Assembly (NCBI GenBank): GCA_030446805.1
Contig: JAUJMO010000001.1
Span: 1,238,416-1,285,692 of the forward strand
DNA from: Caulobacteraceae bacterium
GTDB lineage: Bacteria; Pseudomonadota; Alphaproteobacteria; Caulobacterales; Caulobacteraceae
Reading direction: 5' to 3'
Length of the DNA: 47,277 bases
Shown: piece by piece, positions 46,237-47,277 of the stretch
Numbering within the stretch: the first letter of the stretch is position 1
Layout: every line of letters begins with the position of its first letter
Translations under genes and position numbers: made by a program
The notes under the pieces: model-generated
What the model was told of the DNA's origin: nothing
Database searches by the model: none
What the model saw: only the letters and a program-made list of their open reading frames with translations

Positions 46237-47277
46237 ATGCCGTCCATGCCCCCCGCCGCCGCCGCCGCCGCCCCCCAGAACCGTTCTCCCCGCACGCGCT
46301 CCAAGCCCGTGCCCATGGCCGCCATCGGGGCGGAGCTCGACAAGCGCCAGCTGCTCACGGCGCTGCGCGCTTTCCGCAACGGCGACTTCAGCGCCCGCCT
46401 CCCGCAGGGGATGGACGGCGTCGACGGGGATGTCGCGGAAGCCTTCAACGAGGTGGTCGACCTGGCCGAGCGCAAGAACCGTGAGCTGACGCGGCTGGGT
46501 GAGGCGGTCGGCAAGCAGGGCCGGATCGAGCAGCGCGCCAAGCTGCCGGGCGCCATGGGCTCCTGGGCCGATGATGTGGAGACGATCAACGAGCTGATCG
46601 CCGACATCGTGCACCCGACCGCCGAATTCTCCCGCGCCATCGCGGCGGTGGCGCGGGGCGACCTGACGCAGTCGGTCGACCTCAGCAACCACGAACGGCC
46701 GCTGAAGGGCGAGTTCCTGCGCATCGGCAAGGTGGTGAACACCATGGTCGATCAGCTCAACGGCTTCGCCGGCGAAGTGACCCGCGTGGCGCGCGAGGTG
46801 GGAACGGAAGGCAAGCTGGGCGGCCAGGCCAAGGTCAAGGGCGCCGCCGGAACCTGGAAGGACCTGACCGACAACGTGAACGCCATGGCCGCGAACCTCA
46901 CGGGTCAGGTGCGCAACATCGCCGAGGTGACCACTGCGGTGGCCAAGGGCGACCTGTCCAAGAAGATCACCGTGGACGTGAAGGGCGAGATCCTGGAGCT
47001 CAAGGTCACCATCAACACCATGGTGGACCAGCTCAACGCCTTCGCCTCCGAAGTGACCCGGGTGGCGCGCGAGGTGGGCACGGAGGGCAAGCTGGGCGGC
47101 CAGGCCAATGTGCGCGGCGTGACCGGCGCCTGGAAGGACCTCACCGACAACGTGAACCTGATGTCGGCTTCGCTGACGGGCCAAGTCCGCAACATCGCCG
47201 ACGTGACCACCGCCGTGGCCCGGGGCGACCTGAGCCGCAAGATCACCGTGGACGTGAAGGGCGAGATCCTGGAGCTG
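46237..47277 (+). CDS. poly-HAMP signalling protein of the Nik1 (group III) kinase type, 5' part
   Basis: At least 347 codons, open to the right edge. A Pro/Ala-rich N-terminus is followed by [19 protein letters not shown] and then tandem HAMP units. The block [20 protein letters not shown] is repeated 276 bp (92 residues) later, as is VRNIAxVTTAVA. This is the architecture of Nik1-type hybrid histidine kinases, whose kinase and receiver domains would lie beyond the window. Start ATG 46237 is chosen; a GTG at 46183 after AGGTGGGG is an alternative. There is no membrane segment, so it would be cytoplasmic. Confidence 0.8.
   Translation, partial: MPSMPPAAAAAAPQNRSPRTRSKPVPMAAIGAELDKRQLLTALRAFRNGDFSARLPQGMDGVDGDVAEAFNEVVDLAERKNRELTRLGEAVGKQGRIEQRAKLPGAMGSWADDVETINELIADIVHPTAEFSRAIAAVARGDLTQSVDLSNHERPLKGEFLRIGKVVNTMVDQLNGFAGEVTRVAREVGTEGKLGGQAKVKGAAGTWKDLTDNVNAMAANLTGQVRNIAEVTTAVAKGDLSKKITVDVKGEILELKVTINTMVDQLNAFASEVTRVAREVGTEGKLGGQANVRGVTGAWKDLTDNVNLMSASLTGQVRNIADVTTAVARGDLSRKITVDVKGEILEL

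Noticed and set aside
46173-46484. 103-residue Arg/Pro-rich + strand frame
   Set aside because: It is the wrong frame over the start of the poly-HAMP gene, which is open to the window edge in another frame.

Overview
The window is high-GC alphaproteobacterial chromosome, almost certainly from Caulobacteraceae. The best evidence is a near-canonical CtrA (231 codons, phospho-Asp51, C-terminal Ala-Ala) next to fliI-fliJ, with ChpT (the histidine phosphotransferase of the CckA-ChpT-CtrA relay) 9 kb away. A GANTC (CcrM) site and TTAA-type half-sites lie upstream of ctrA. The genus cannot be fixed from sequence alone.

Region 1 (about 0.2-16.8 kb) is a glycan-assembly island. It holds glycosyltransferases of several folds (GT4, GT2, a STELLO/DUF288-like enzyme), five SAM-methyltransferase units (two FkbM-type, one fused to a glycosyltransferase), and a GDP-mannose 4,6-dehydratase with a GDP-fucose-synthase-like reductase. 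It also holds a 671-residue protein I cannot assign. No flippase, polymerase or ABC exporter is visible, so the sugars more likely decorate a protein (flagellin is a guess) or a lipid acceptor made elsewhere. A REP-like inverted repeat sits inside it.

Region 2 (about 16.9-19.85 kb) looks like a small accessory island. It is bounded by a decayed tRNA 3' half and an intact tRNA-Ala(CGC) in the same orientation. It carries a dienelactone-hydrolase-family enzyme, two small conserved hypotheticals, a single-domain response regulator and a frameshifted second receiver.

Region 3 (about 20-34.6 kb) is mostly housekeeping and envelope genes: YggT, FolD, a phospholipase D with an EEP-family phosphodiesterase, a hybrid histidine kinase, a small secreted protein, pterin dehydratase, a VanZ-like protein, malate dehydrogenase, a GNAT acetyltransferase, a frameshifted LytTR regulator beside a DUF2306 membrane protein, tandem DUF4142 lipoproteins, a PhoD-like protein that has lost its metal motifs, and a membrane M28 peptidase.

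Region 4 (about 34.6-47.3 kb) is the cell-cycle and flagellar block: ctrA, fliI-fliJ, a GH10 xylanase, DUF4282, an alpha-helical repeat protein, a secreted protein with three TonB-C-like domains, a Pro-rich secreted protein, an Uup-type ABC-F ATPase, chpT, cysQ, and the start of a Nik1-type poly-HAMP protein that runs off the window. Many open frames antisense to these genes are high-GC shadows and are left out.
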